The position numbers and the translations under genes were made by a program. A stretch of 32,166 bases of DNA, from the IMG/VR virus record IMGVR_UViG_3300025120_000285, positions 1 through 32,166 of that record. One strand, 5' to 3'. Within the stretch, counting starts at the first letter, position 1. Each line of letters opens with the position of its first letter. Positions 24,703 to 30,261 of this stretch are shown here, in pieces. The notes beneath the pieces are model-generated. The model saw only the letters and a program-made list of their open reading frames with translations. It searched no databases and was not told where the DNA came from. The DNA is from a virus.

Positions 24703-24925
24703 TGTCTGTAAATTTTGGGGAGTTCTCCATGATGTACTTGGCAACCATCTCTTCGATGTCGTCTGCAACACTATCTAGGTGGTAGTGGTCAAGCTCGTAC
24801 TCGTTGACGAGAAGGCTAGACAGGAGTTGGTACCCACTCAAGGTGTGTCCAACCTCATCTCTGAATCCATGGTTGGCATTGAAGCATTCGCTTACTCTGA
24901 TTCTGATGTTTGATTCGTCACTCAT
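24686..24925 (-). CDS. Small acidic protein (79 aa)
   Basis: A 79-residue acidic protein with the C-terminal tail FTDNEDDQ and a His/Asp-rich centre (EYELDHYHLDSVADDIEEM). The start overlaps the upstream stop by 8 nt in ATGAGTGA. No family recognised. Confidence 0.75.
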   Translation of the reverse strand: MSDESNIRIRVSECFNANHGFRDEVGHTLSGYQLLSSLLVNEYELDHYHLDSVADDIEEMVAKYIMENSPKFTDNEDDQ

Positions 24926-25046
24926 TGTCTTCGTTTTCTAGTCGGTAAAGGGTGTCTAGTACTACTTGCAAGTCGTACTTGATGTCCGCCACTTTGTGGC
25001 AGAGGTCTTCGATGATTTCTTTTTTAGTCATTGTGGATTTATTCAT
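24918..25046 (-). CDS. Small helical protein (42 aa)
   Basis: The start at 25046 lies in an 8-nt overlap (ATGAATAA) with the upstream stop and gives a 42-residue acidic helix beginning MNKSTMTKK. Its first 14 nt belong to an exact 17-bp repeat that also starts the upstream gene. A second ATG at 25031 (MTKKE) could be the true start. Confidence 0.62.
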   Translation of the reverse strand: MNKSTMTKKEIIEDLCHKVADIKYDLQVVLDTLYRLENEDNE

Positions 25047-25249
25047 TGTCTTGCTTTTGAAGTTCGAGGTATTGGTCTGCCCTCCAGATGATTTCTCGCT
25101 CTGAGATTTGTACGAAGATGTCGAGCATGGATGTCTCGACGTGAACCCTTCCGTTCTCTTCGTATGCGTTGATGTCGAATCGCTTGAAGCATTCGAGGCA
25201 ATCTTGTAGCATGGTCTTGTAGTCATTAGTCGTGGATTTATTCATTGTT
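25033..25249 (-). repeat. Exact 17-bp repeat at two gene starts, 200 bp apart
   Basis: GTGGATTTATTCATTGT (plus-strand reading) occurs at 25033-25049 and 25233-25249. On the minus strand each copy contains a start codon and encodes the same first residues, MNKST. It looks like a copied translation-start region. Confidence 0.85.
25039..25245 (-). CDS. Small hypothetical protein (68 aa)
   Basis: A 68-residue product with an N-terminal MNKSTTNDYKT and a middle of probable helix-strand type (CLECFKRFDINAYEENGRVHVE). It is acidic and ends QKQDNE. It starts in an ATGA overlap with the upstream stop. Its first bases form the second copy of the 17-bp repeat. Function unknown. Confidence 0.75.
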   Translation of the reverse strand: MNKSTTNDYKTMLQDCLECFKRFDINAYEENGRVHVETSMLDIFVQISEREIIWRADQYLELQKQDNE

Positions 25250-25463
25250 CGTTCTTGATTGGGCAGAGCCGTAGCTCGTACATGGTCTTGTAGTCAAAGG
25301 CATCCATTGGATTGGATGTTTCGGTGTTGAATCGAGTCATCTGGATAGGGTCCAACGTGAAGTCGTACAAGTCTTCGTGTAGCTCGGTGTCATGCACCTC
25401 GATTACTACCTCTGCGCTGTCGGGGTATTTCGAGAGGAGGTCAAGCAGTTGTTTCTTAGTCAT
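25242..25463 (-). CDS. Small hypothetical protein (73 aa)
   Basis: The N-terminus MTKKQLLDLLSKYPDSAEVVIEV follows a pattern common among small phage proteins (helix, PDDAEV turn, strand), but their function is not known to me. Acidic, 73 residues, coupled on both sides by ATGA overlaps. Confidence 0.78.
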   Translation of the reverse strand: MTKKQLLDLLSKYPDSAEVVIEVHDTELHEDLYDFTLDPIQMTRFNTETSNPMDAFDYKTMYELRLCPIKNEQ

Positions 25464-25894
25464 GCCTTGGCGATTAGTTCTTCGTCAATCATCTCTTCGA
25501 TGATGTGGTTGATGATGCGGTCGATGACGTCGTCGCCGTTGGCACCCCACGAGATGCTCCCGTAGTTGACGGTGGGCAGCCAATCCTTGAACTCCCTGTA
25601 AAGCTTGGGCGGTACGTGGTAGGCGAGGTAGTCTACCAAGTCCTCGTAGTACGAGTCCATCTCGCGTACGATGGTGTCCTCACCCCAATCGTCGACGTCC
25701 TCCCACTCACGCCACAGGTTGCAGAACCCGTTGTTGTAGTAGTCGTAGCCGACCCGAGAGATTGCACGCAGTGCTTCGGGTAGTCCATCATCTGCTTCAC
25801 CTGATGCGGGGATGAGTGTTTTCCATGCTTCTTTGTACTCGGTTTGGTACTTGCCTTTGTTGTCCCAATAGGACGTGGATTGTTTGTCTTTCAT
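25460..25894 (-). CDS. Acidic hypothetical protein (144 aa)
   Basis: A 144-residue protein, rich in Asp, Glu, Tyr and Trp, with an estimated net charge near -15. Segments such as SYWDNKGKYQTEYKEAW and GLPEALRAISRVGYDYYNNGFCN look conserved-like, but I cannot name the family. No membrane span. Strong acidity in an early-type region makes it a candidate inhibitor or nucleic-acid mimic; this is speculation from composition only. Confidence 0.82.
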   Translation of the reverse strand: MKDKQSTSYWDNKGKYQTEYKEAWKTLIPASGEADDGLPEALRAISRVGYDYYNNGFCNLWREWEDVDDWGEDTIVREMDSYYEDLVDYLAYHVPPKLYREFKDWLPTVNYGSISWGANGDDVIDRIINHIIEEMIDEELIAKA

Positions 25895-26148
25895 ATTGAA
25901 ATGTGTTCTATGTTTTTGTCGTATGCGGCAGCGAATGCTTCGACGTCGACCTGATGTAACCTGATATAGATTGATTGGTACACGGGTGGGTCGCCATCAA
26001 TAAGCACTTGCTTTGATTGCACACAAACTGTTGGTGCGCTGTCGTAAGAGGAGTCGTCACTCGTCATTACGATGTCCGCCTCGGAGTGTCCGAGAGCTTG
26101 GATGTACAGCAGCGCTTTCTGTACTTGGGTTGGTCTTACTTGTTTCAT
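25891..26148 (-). CDS. Small hypothetical protein (85 aa)
   Basis: From the ATG at 26148 (MKQVRPTQVQKALLYIQ) the product has 85 residues. A basic helix comes first, then a likely strand-rich part (VCVQSKQVLIDGDPPVYQSIYIRL). The open frame upstream of this ATG is not protein-like. Its stop overlaps the next start as ATGA. Confidence 0.72.
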   Translation of the reverse strand: MKQVRPTQVQKALLYIQALGHSEADIVMTSDDSSYDSAPTVCVQSKQVLIDGDPPVYQSIYIRLHQVDVEAFAAAYDKNIEHISI

Positions 26149-26158
26149 TCTCAGTGGT

Positions 26159-26266
26159 TTACTTAACGGCAAATGGTGCGAGATAGGCGAGCCACGCAAG
26201 TAGCGCGAACCATCCTAACATCGAAAGCCATAGCCAAAATTCAGGATTCAGTCTGTTGCGTTTCAT
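26159..26266 (-). CDS. Membrane microprotein (35 aa)
   Basis: The 35-residue product has a basic N-terminus (MKRNRLNPE) and a Trp/Leu-rich span (FWLWLSMLGWFALLAWLAYL), so an N-in single-pass inner-membrane topology is expected. It overlaps the upstream gene by 26 nt. It is the second of three such microproteins in this unit. Confidence 0.6.
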   Translation of the reverse strand: MKRNRLNPEFWLWLSMLGWFALLAWLAYLAPFAVK

Positions 26267-26741
26267 TGTCTGTTGATTTGATTGGTCGTTGGATGTATGA
26301 ATCAATGCAGGCGTTGAGTTCGTCGTCGTCCATTCCAAGGAACTCTTGGACTGCCTTAACGTCATCTTGAGCTACATTTTGGAATTGGATGTGGTCCGTC
26401 AGGTCATCGGCGTCGATGGTCAGCGTGCCCTGTAGGTCTACGTAAAGGCCGTTATCACAGATGTGTGAGTACACGTCGTGTTCGTAGTCACTCATCTCGT
26501 TCTTGACGTACGATGTTTGATGGGTAGCACCATACCCTGCACCAATCAGGAAGACCTTGCGTAGCACTGGCCAATCGACAGCCAAGCCATCGTTGTTGCG
26601 TAGCTTCTCTTCGAGGGTCGCAATTATTTCTGCTTGCTCGAGGATGACGCGTTGAACTTCTTGACAAAACTCTGCACGTTCGTTTGAGACGTCTTTCTTG
26701 ACTTGTGCCTGTGCCAAGATGTCTTTGATTGATTGTTCCAT
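26241..26741 (-). CDS. Hypothetical protein (166 aa)
   Basis: An acidic 166-residue protein with an N-terminal helical coiled-coil-like part (about 20-50: NERAEFCQEVQRVILEQ and following) and a C-terminal acidic helical part. No motif identifies it. A leader AATCCCATACATCATG precedes the start, much like that of the gene starting at 28106. Confidence 0.8.
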   Translation of the reverse strand: MEQSIKDILAQAQVKKDVSNERAEFCQEVQRVILEQAEIIATLEEKLRNNDGLAVDWPVLRKVFLIGAGYGATHQTSYVKNEMSDYEHDVYSHICDNGLYVDLQGTLTIDADDLTDHIQFQNVAQDDVKAVQEFLGMDDDELNACIDSYIQRPIKSTDNETQQTES

Positions 26742-26757
26742 GATGTATGGGATTAAA

Positions 26758-26985
26758 TTAGTTGAGTGGTAGCGTGTCTACCTTGATTCCGAAATTACCG
26801 TCCGACTCGAGCCACCCATCGTCGATGAGTGCCTGTGCTGTTCGTACGTAGTGGCCTTGGAGGTCCCAAGCCATACCTGTCTTGACTAGTTCAGAGAACA
26901 GACGAAGCGTTCCCCTGTCGTCAAGGTGTCCGCACTCGTAGTCGATGAGGCGGCTTGTTACGTTGTACTTGTGTGAGTATGTCAT
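26758..26985 (-). CDS. Small phage protein with LF..LV.TG.AW.LQG.Y.R pattern (75 aa)
   Basis: The 75-residue product contains RLFSELVKTGMAWDLQGHY followed by R-T-A-Q-A-L-I. I associate this pattern with a small family widespread in phages of varied hosts (DUF7417-type, from memory). The function of that family is unknown to me. Coupled to the upstream gene by ATGA. Confidence 0.78.
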   Translation of the reverse strand: MTYSHKYNVTSRLIDYECGHLDDRGTLRLFSELVKTGMAWDLQGHYVRTAQALIDDGWLESDGNFGIKVDTLPLN

Positions 26986-27296
26986 AGGTCAATGATTACG
27001 CCCTTGTCTTCGAGGGCTTTGATGATGTAGTCAGGGAGTTCGAAGCATCCGTCGTACCCAACAAGGCGGACCTTGCCGTCGTCGTCGTGTTCGGTTTCGA
27101 GTACACCCCCTGCATAGAAGCGGTCGCCTCCTGTTTCGAGGTCGTAGGTCTCATACCACCCGCCCGTTCCGTGGTCGGGGTCAATGCCGATGGTGGTGTC
27201 CATCTCTACGTTCTCGGCTCGGTCGGTGTCGATGTCATAGGCCGTGGTCATTGCCACGTGTGGTAGCGTGGTCTTGAAGTCTTGTGTAAATTTCAT
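26982..27296 (-). CDS. Very acidic hypothetical protein (104 aa)
   Basis: A 104-residue protein with about 24 acidic and 8 basic residues, giving a net charge near -16. It is Gly/Thr-rich with likely strands (GGDRFYAGGVLETEHDDDGK, CFELPDYII). No family recognised. Coupled to both neighbours by ATGA. The charge makes it a possible DNA-mimic or inhibitor candidate, by composition only. Confidence 0.8.
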   Translation of the reverse strand: MKFTQDFKTTLPHVAMTTAYDIDTDRAENVEMDTTIGIDPDHGTGGWYETYDLETGGDRFYAGGVLETEHDDDGKVRLVGYDGCFELPDYIIKALEDKGVIIDL

Positions 27297-27472
27297 TGCT
27301 TGATGATTTGAGCAAGGGCATTTTCGATGCTGTCTTGCAGGTCGAACGTGTCTTGTGTGTACTCCCCGTTCACCTCACGAACGTCGTCGCTAAGGAGTTC
27401 AGGGGCTTGGTCGAGCAGATGCTCTGTGACGAGGATAGCCACGTCACGGATTTCGTCTTTTGTAAATATCAT
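27293..27472 (-). CDS. Small acidic protein (59 aa)
   Basis: A 59-residue helical acidic protein starting MIFTKDEIRDVAILV. ATGA overlaps on both sides (27472/27469 and 27296/27293) and an uninterrupted protein-like frame support it as a true gene. Function unknown. Confidence 0.72.
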   Translation of the reverse strand: MIFTKDEIRDVAILVTEHLLDQAPELLSDDVREVNGEYTQDTFDLQDSIENALAQIIKQ

Positions 27473-27711
27473 TGTGGTTCGATTTGGTCACAAAGGAATA
27501 CGAGTTCTTCGATGCAGTGGCTAACGTGTTCAGCGTTAGATTCAAACTCATCGTCAGACATCATACTAACGATGCCCGCAAAGGCCTTGACGTCCTTGGG
27601 TACAAGTCTGGCCGCTCGGTTGAGCTTGGTCAGGTTCGCACCGAAGTGGAAGTCATTGAGGAAGAGGACTGACGCACCTACAGGCCGTGAGTCGAAATTG
27701 TCTTTCACCAT
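27469..27711 (-). CDS. Small hypothetical protein (80 aa)
   Basis: An 80-residue product with segments NFDSRPVGASVLFLNDF and AAHV/HCIEELVFLCDQ-like helix at the end. No family recognised. Starts 3 nt after the membrane microprotein stop and overlaps the next gene as ATGA. Confidence 0.75.
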   Translation of the reverse strand: MVKDNFDSRPVGASVLFLNDFHFGANLTKLNRAARLVPKDVKAFAGIVSMMSDDEFESNAEHVSHCIEELVFLCDQIEPQ

Positions 27712-27714
27712 AGT

Positions 27715-27819
27715 TTAAGAGTTTTGGTAGTATGAAACGAGAAGGCCGAAGATGAAGAGGAGGGCAATGCACAATACGTACAAAGCCACTCCGTAGTCCG
27801 TGGGTTCAAGGTGAATCAT
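27715..27819 (-). CDS. Membrane microprotein (34 aa)
   Basis: The 34-residue product has an acidic N-terminus (MIHLEPTDYG) and a hydrophobic span (VALYVLCIALLFIFGLLVSYY). The start is in an ATGA overlap with the upstream gene, which supports translation. It is the third of the small single-span proteins in this unit. Confidence 0.6.
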   Translation of the reverse strand: MIHLEPTDYGVALYVLCIALLFIFGLLVSYYQNS

Positions 27820-28106
27820 TTGTTCTGCTTAAGGAGTTCGATACGCTCTACCTCGTTAGCCTCAAGCATATAGTCCTCCCACTTCTTGGAGAAGCTATCA
27901 ATCTGCCACTCCTCCGTGATGGTGACGGCCATAGCATCGAGGAACGTGTGGTCCTCCTTGAAGGTCCGTACGTGGATGGTGATGACAGGGGTGGAGGGGT
28001 TCCAATGGTCCCAACGCATCGAGGGAGAGTGTCCCTTCATCGTGAGCCAATTCATTGCATTCGAGATGGTTTGAGCCTTCTCAAGGCTGTAAACTACATT
28101 GTCCAT
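27816..28106 (-). CDS. Hypothetical protein (96 aa)
   Basis: A 96-residue product, Trp-rich (NWLTMKGHSPSMRWDHWNP), with a probable alpha/beta fold and an acidic helical C-terminus. No family recognised. It is preceded by a stem-loop and the leader CAAACCTTAA shared with the two genes upstream. Confidence 0.78.
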   Translation of the reverse strand: MDNVVYSLEKAQTISNAMNWLTMKGHSPSMRWDHWNPSTPVITIHVRTFKEDHTFLDAMAVTITEEWQIDSFSKKWEDYMLEANEVERIELLKQNK

Positions 28107-28148
28107 AGTGTATGGGGTTTAAGGTTTGATGCAGACCCCCGAAGGGGT
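28107..28148 (-). promoter_or_regulatory. Leader with ACCCC-TTCG-GGGGT hairpin and CAAACCTTAA
   Basis: On the minus strand a 5-bp stem with a UUCG loop (28148-28135) is followed by CTGCATCAAACCTTAA and the ATG at 28106. The part CTGCA-TCAAACCTTAA recurs after the tRNA-like element at 28338, suggesting a common leader module. Confidence 0.5.
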
Positions 28149-28167
28149 TTCGTCCATTCAGGACTCG

Positions 28168-28317
28168 TCAGTGCATCTTGATTGGGCCGTGGTGGCCTTT
28201 GGGGAGTAGGTGTCCATACTTGCACATCTTGTCAGCGCACCGCTTTGCGGCTACTCCTGTTTCTACACCTCGGTCGAGGTCTTTGCTCATCTCACGGAGG
28301 ATTTGGAAATTGGTCAT
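28168..28317 (-). CDS. Small basic Cys/His-containing protein (49 aa)
   Basis: A 49-residue product starting MTNFQILREMSKDLDRG and ending KMCKYGHLLPKGHHG plus a short tail, with two cysteines and several histidines that could bind metal. It is supported by its position 20 nt after the tRNA-like element, in a leader like those of its neighbours. No family recognised; moderate confidence that it is translated. Confidence 0.5.
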   Translation of the reverse strand: MTNFQILREMSKDLDRGVETGVAAKRCADKMCKYGHLLPKGHHGPIKMH

Positions 28318-28337
28318 CTCTATTGAATTAAGGTTTG

Positions 28338-28401
28338 AGGTGCAGGGGGAGTCGAACCCCCGACGTGAATCCTTTTCATAACACGTCCTCCAAGTACACC
28401 T
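28338..28401 (-). ncRNA. Truncated tRNA-like element 1 (acceptor and T arm kept)
   Basis: On the minus strand AGGTGTA pairs with TGCACCT (7 bp, one G-U). GGGGG-TTCGACT-CCCCC is a perfect T arm. The 33 nt between them are too short for normal D and anticodon arms. Instead GACGTG pairs with CACGTC around a 14-nt loop. Total 64 nt. No CCA is encoded. It lies 9 nt after the 149-residue gene and 20 nt before the 49-residue gene. Confidence 0.65.
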
Positions 28402-28410
28402 AACGATGAA

Positions 28411-28860
28411 TCAGGCAGTCAACTCCGCAACCATATCACCTGCAATCTGCTCCTCAAGGCCTGCAAGCAGGTCCTCGACAGACACCTCTACAGGTTGCTC
28501 GAGCAGGAACTCCACCACAGCACGGATGCGGAGGGCGAAGGCACGCTTGGCCTTGGGTGTGTGGCCTACCTTGAAGGTGGCCTGCAGACGCTCCTCGATG
28601 TCACGCATATCAATCGTGGTCTTGCCCACATTGAACTTGAGCAGGACAGGATGCGAGAGGTTGGCGAAGCGAGCACCCGTCTGCTTCTGCAACGAAAGGT
28701 AGCGGAACAAGCGGTTGAGCATCGTGCCTACGACGACGTCGCGCTCTGTCTTGGAATTGGTAGTCAACTCGTAAGACATAGTGAAGTGGTTGGACAGGGC
28801 AACTTCGTTGTTGCCGCGAGTAGTGTTGAAGGCCTGAAAGGCCGTAGCTGAAAACTTCAT
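28411..28860 (-). CDS. Hypothetical protein (149 aa) flanked by tRNA-like elements
   Basis: From the ATG at 28860 the product has 149 residues (MKFSATAFQAFNTTRGNNE...). It is mixed alpha/beta with a helical C-terminal half (ALRIRAVVEFLLEQPVEVSVEDLLAGLEEQ). No family recognised. An upstream in-frame ATG at 28920 would read through a tRNA-like element and is rejected. The gene is bracketed by two shrunken tRNA-like structures on the same strand, and its leader has a GTGCC-ACA-GGCAC hairpin followed by CAAACCCTT. It is the first protein gene after the tRNA-Arg on this strand. Confidence 0.8.
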   Translation of the reverse strand: MKFSATAFQAFNTTRGNNEVALSNHFTMSYELTTNSKTERDVVVGTMLNRLFRYLSLQKQTGARFANLSHPVLLKFNVGKTTIDMRDIEERLQATFKVGHTPKAKRAFALRIRAVVEFLLEQPVEVSVEDLLAGLEEQIAGDMVAELTA

Positions 28861-28888
28861 AGAACAAGGGTTTGTGTGCCTGTGGCAC
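28861..28888 (-). promoter_or_regulatory. Leader hairpin GTGCC-ACA-GGCAC with CAAACCCTT
   Basis: On the minus strand a 5-bp hairpin (28888-28876) is followed by ACAAACCCTTGTTCT and the ATG at 28860. It has the same order (hairpin, CAAACCyTt, ATG) as the leaders at 28107 and 28318. Confidence 0.45.
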
Positions 28889-28895
28889 GGGTTAG

Positions 28896-28956
28896 TGCAA
28901 CGGGTGGGAGTCGAACCCACACCATCCTACCGAGGACAGCACGCCTGTGCCGTTGC
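28896..28956 (-). ncRNA. Truncated tRNA-like element 2 (mini-cloverleaf)
   Basis: On the minus strand GCAACGG pairs with CCGTTGC (7 bp), GTGGG-TTCGACT-CCCAC is a perfect T arm, and the 29 nt between fold as ACAG-GCGTG-CTGT and TCCT-CGGT-AGGA. This resembles a cloverleaf whose D and anticodon arms have shrunk. The total is 61 nt with discriminator A and no encoded CCA. No usable anticodon loop remains. Confidence 0.68.
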
Positions 28957-29756
28957 TACTGCGTGGTGGGTGGATAGCCCCACAATCCCAAGCTGGCTTG
29001 TATCACGCAGTGTAGTCAAATTTTGTCTTGTAATTCTTCCCCCATCCCAACTCCGATGGCCACAGACGTGGCGGGTTTTGTCGGCCCAAGTGGTAGGTAG
29101 TTTCAGTATGTCAAAGAACTGCGCTCTTCGGTGAGTGGTGTGTGCCCATCCTGCTTTCTGCATACAGGGTGCGAGGTTCCCCTACGTGAGGGGGGCGGTT
29201 TAGTCAGCCGCAGGCAGTACGTCAATAATCCAAGGGGCGGTTGCCGTTGCAACACGAGAGCCATAGTAGTATAGGGGGGTTGAGCCACCAAATTGTCAAG
29301 CGACATTTCGACAGAGAGTATGATTCACCCGACGAACAGCCAAATAGCTTCGACGAGAAAGTCAGGATTTTAACATTTGTGTGTTTGCACAGGTCGGAAA
29401 AATGTTGTAGACGCGCATATCAACCTTCGTGCCAAGTGCTGATTTACCAGGGTTTGGTGACCCCATCTTGGGGGGGTTTGGGTGAGCCTTCCGAACTGGT
29501 GGTGAGGTTGTCCCGTTGGTCTGTACTACTGCCTGTGGTGGGACCTCGAATCCATACGGCAGGACCTATGGCAAAACGCTGAAAGTTTAGGCGTGCCTAA
29601 CTCTGACAAGCACCCCCCTACCCTCTGGCAATGCGTTTCCGTTCCGCCCGACCCGCGTGTACATACATATATAATCCCCACACTCTGTATGTCTGAGACT
29701 TTTTTCGCCACTGTACCTCATCGGGACATGTATGTGTTTCCTTTTTGGACTGGCTG
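28957..29756. other. About 800 nt without a convincing gene
   Basis: No frame here looks like a protein on either strand. It contains short inverted repeats, for example GTGGG...CCCAC at 28965-28983 and CCATA...TATGG near 29551, and G-rich runs. It lies between tRNA-Arg and tRNA-like element 2, downstream of the leftward promoter, so it may be transcribed as a long untranslated RNA. I found no further TAnnTTTG box for the minus strand in it. Confidence 0.6.
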
Positions 29757-29830
29757 TACTCTCGGCGGGACTCGAACCCGCAACCGACAGCTTAGAAGGC
29801 TGTTGCTCTATCCGGTTGAGCTACGAGAGC
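29757..29830 (-). tRNA. tRNA-Arg (UCU anticodon)
   Basis: A canonical cloverleaf: acceptor GCTCTCG/CGAGAGT, D arm GCTC...GAGC, anticodon arm ACAGC-CTTCTAA-GCTGT with anticodon TCT, five-base variable loop, T arm GCGGG-TTCGAGT-CCCGC, discriminator A, no encoded CCA. It would read AGA and AGG codons, and AGA is visibly frequent in this phage's genes. A consensus promoter lies 13 nt upstream. Confidence 0.95.
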
Positions 29831-29843
29831 ATATCGTGTGAGA

Positions 29844-29874
29844 CAAAGGTACTTACAAGTTCTCGAGTAAACAA
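29844..29874 (-). promoter_or_regulatory. Leftward promoter, TTG-N20-TACCTTTG
   Basis: On the minus strand TTG (29874-29872) and TACCTTTG (29851-29844) match the Bacteroidota consensus with 20-nt spacing. It probably drives tRNA-Arg and the leftward early genes. Confidence 0.75.
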
Positions 29875-29886
29875 CTGCTTCAGGAC

Positions 29887-29917
29887 TTGACTTTCTAATT
29901 TTTTTCACGTAACTTTG
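29887..29917 (+). promoter_or_regulatory. Rightward promoter, TTG-N20-TAACTTTG
   Basis: TTG at 29887-29889 and TAACTTTG at 29910-29917 match the Bacteroidota consensus with 20-nt spacing. It points at the 30091 gene set over a leader of about 165 nt. The leader holds no convincing gene. Confidence 0.72.
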
Positions 29918-30078
29918 CTAAGCCGTGTGGCACTCACGACATCGAAAGTCACGCCCTTCGACCCATTGGGTGTTGGGTCTCGGACGCTACTGCTTCATAA
30001 CAAATGCTGCGTGTACAACACTAGCGCATCCGTACTCGTCAAGTGCCGTATCGCGGTTAGCTGTACCCAAAGATGTAG

Positions 30079-30086
30079 TATATTTA
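30079..30086 (+). promoter_or_regulatory. Possible start-proximal -7 box, TATATTTA
   Basis: TATATTTA lies four bases before the ATG at 30091, one base off TAnnTTTG. A TTA at 30057-30059, 19 nt upstream, is one base off the -33 TTG. It could be a second promoter for this gene set. Confidence 0.35.
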
Positions 30087-30090
30087 CAGC

Positions 30091-30261
30091 ATGAATGTAC
30101 CACCTCTAGACCCTGACTTTATACAGGTGTTGATGGCAGCATCAAAAAAACAGAAGAACAATGGTTCTGCTCGGGCGAGGCGACGCGCTATGGACAGAGC
30201 TCTAAACAAATACTATCGTCATGCGAGCAGTAAAGAAGGACAAGAAGACGGGGCTTCCTGA
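30091..30261 (+). CDS. Small basic protein (56 aa)
   Basis: The 56-residue product starts MNVPPLDPDFIQVLMAASKK and continues with a very basic helix (ARARRRAMDRALNKYYRH). It could bind nucleic acid. It overlaps the next gene by 41 nt. Support comes from the start-proximal promoter box and a protein-like frame. It is the first gene after the rightward promoter. Function unknown. Confidence 0.6.
   Translation: MNVPPLDPDFIQVLMAASKKQKNNGSARARRRAMDRALNKYYRHASSKEGQEDGAS

Noticed and set aside
28927-29163. 78-residue leftward frame entering tRNA-like element 2
   Set aside because: Its end lies in the structured RNA element and its sequence has no regular helix or strand pattern.
29530-29580. Third tRNA-like element on the minus strand
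   Set aside because: A TTCGAGG loop is present but its stem has only three pairs and no acceptor stem matches well.
29241-29582. 113-residue rightward frame in the gene-free stretch
   Set aside because: No promoter, no pattern, mixed composition, and it runs through short inverted repeats. Not protein-like.
29925-30116. 63-residue rightward frame from a GTG right after the rightward promoter
   Set aside because: Its position would fit a leaderless start, but it is His/Ser/Arg-rich with almost no acidic residues and overlaps the better supported gene at 30091. A leader RNA is the simpler reading.
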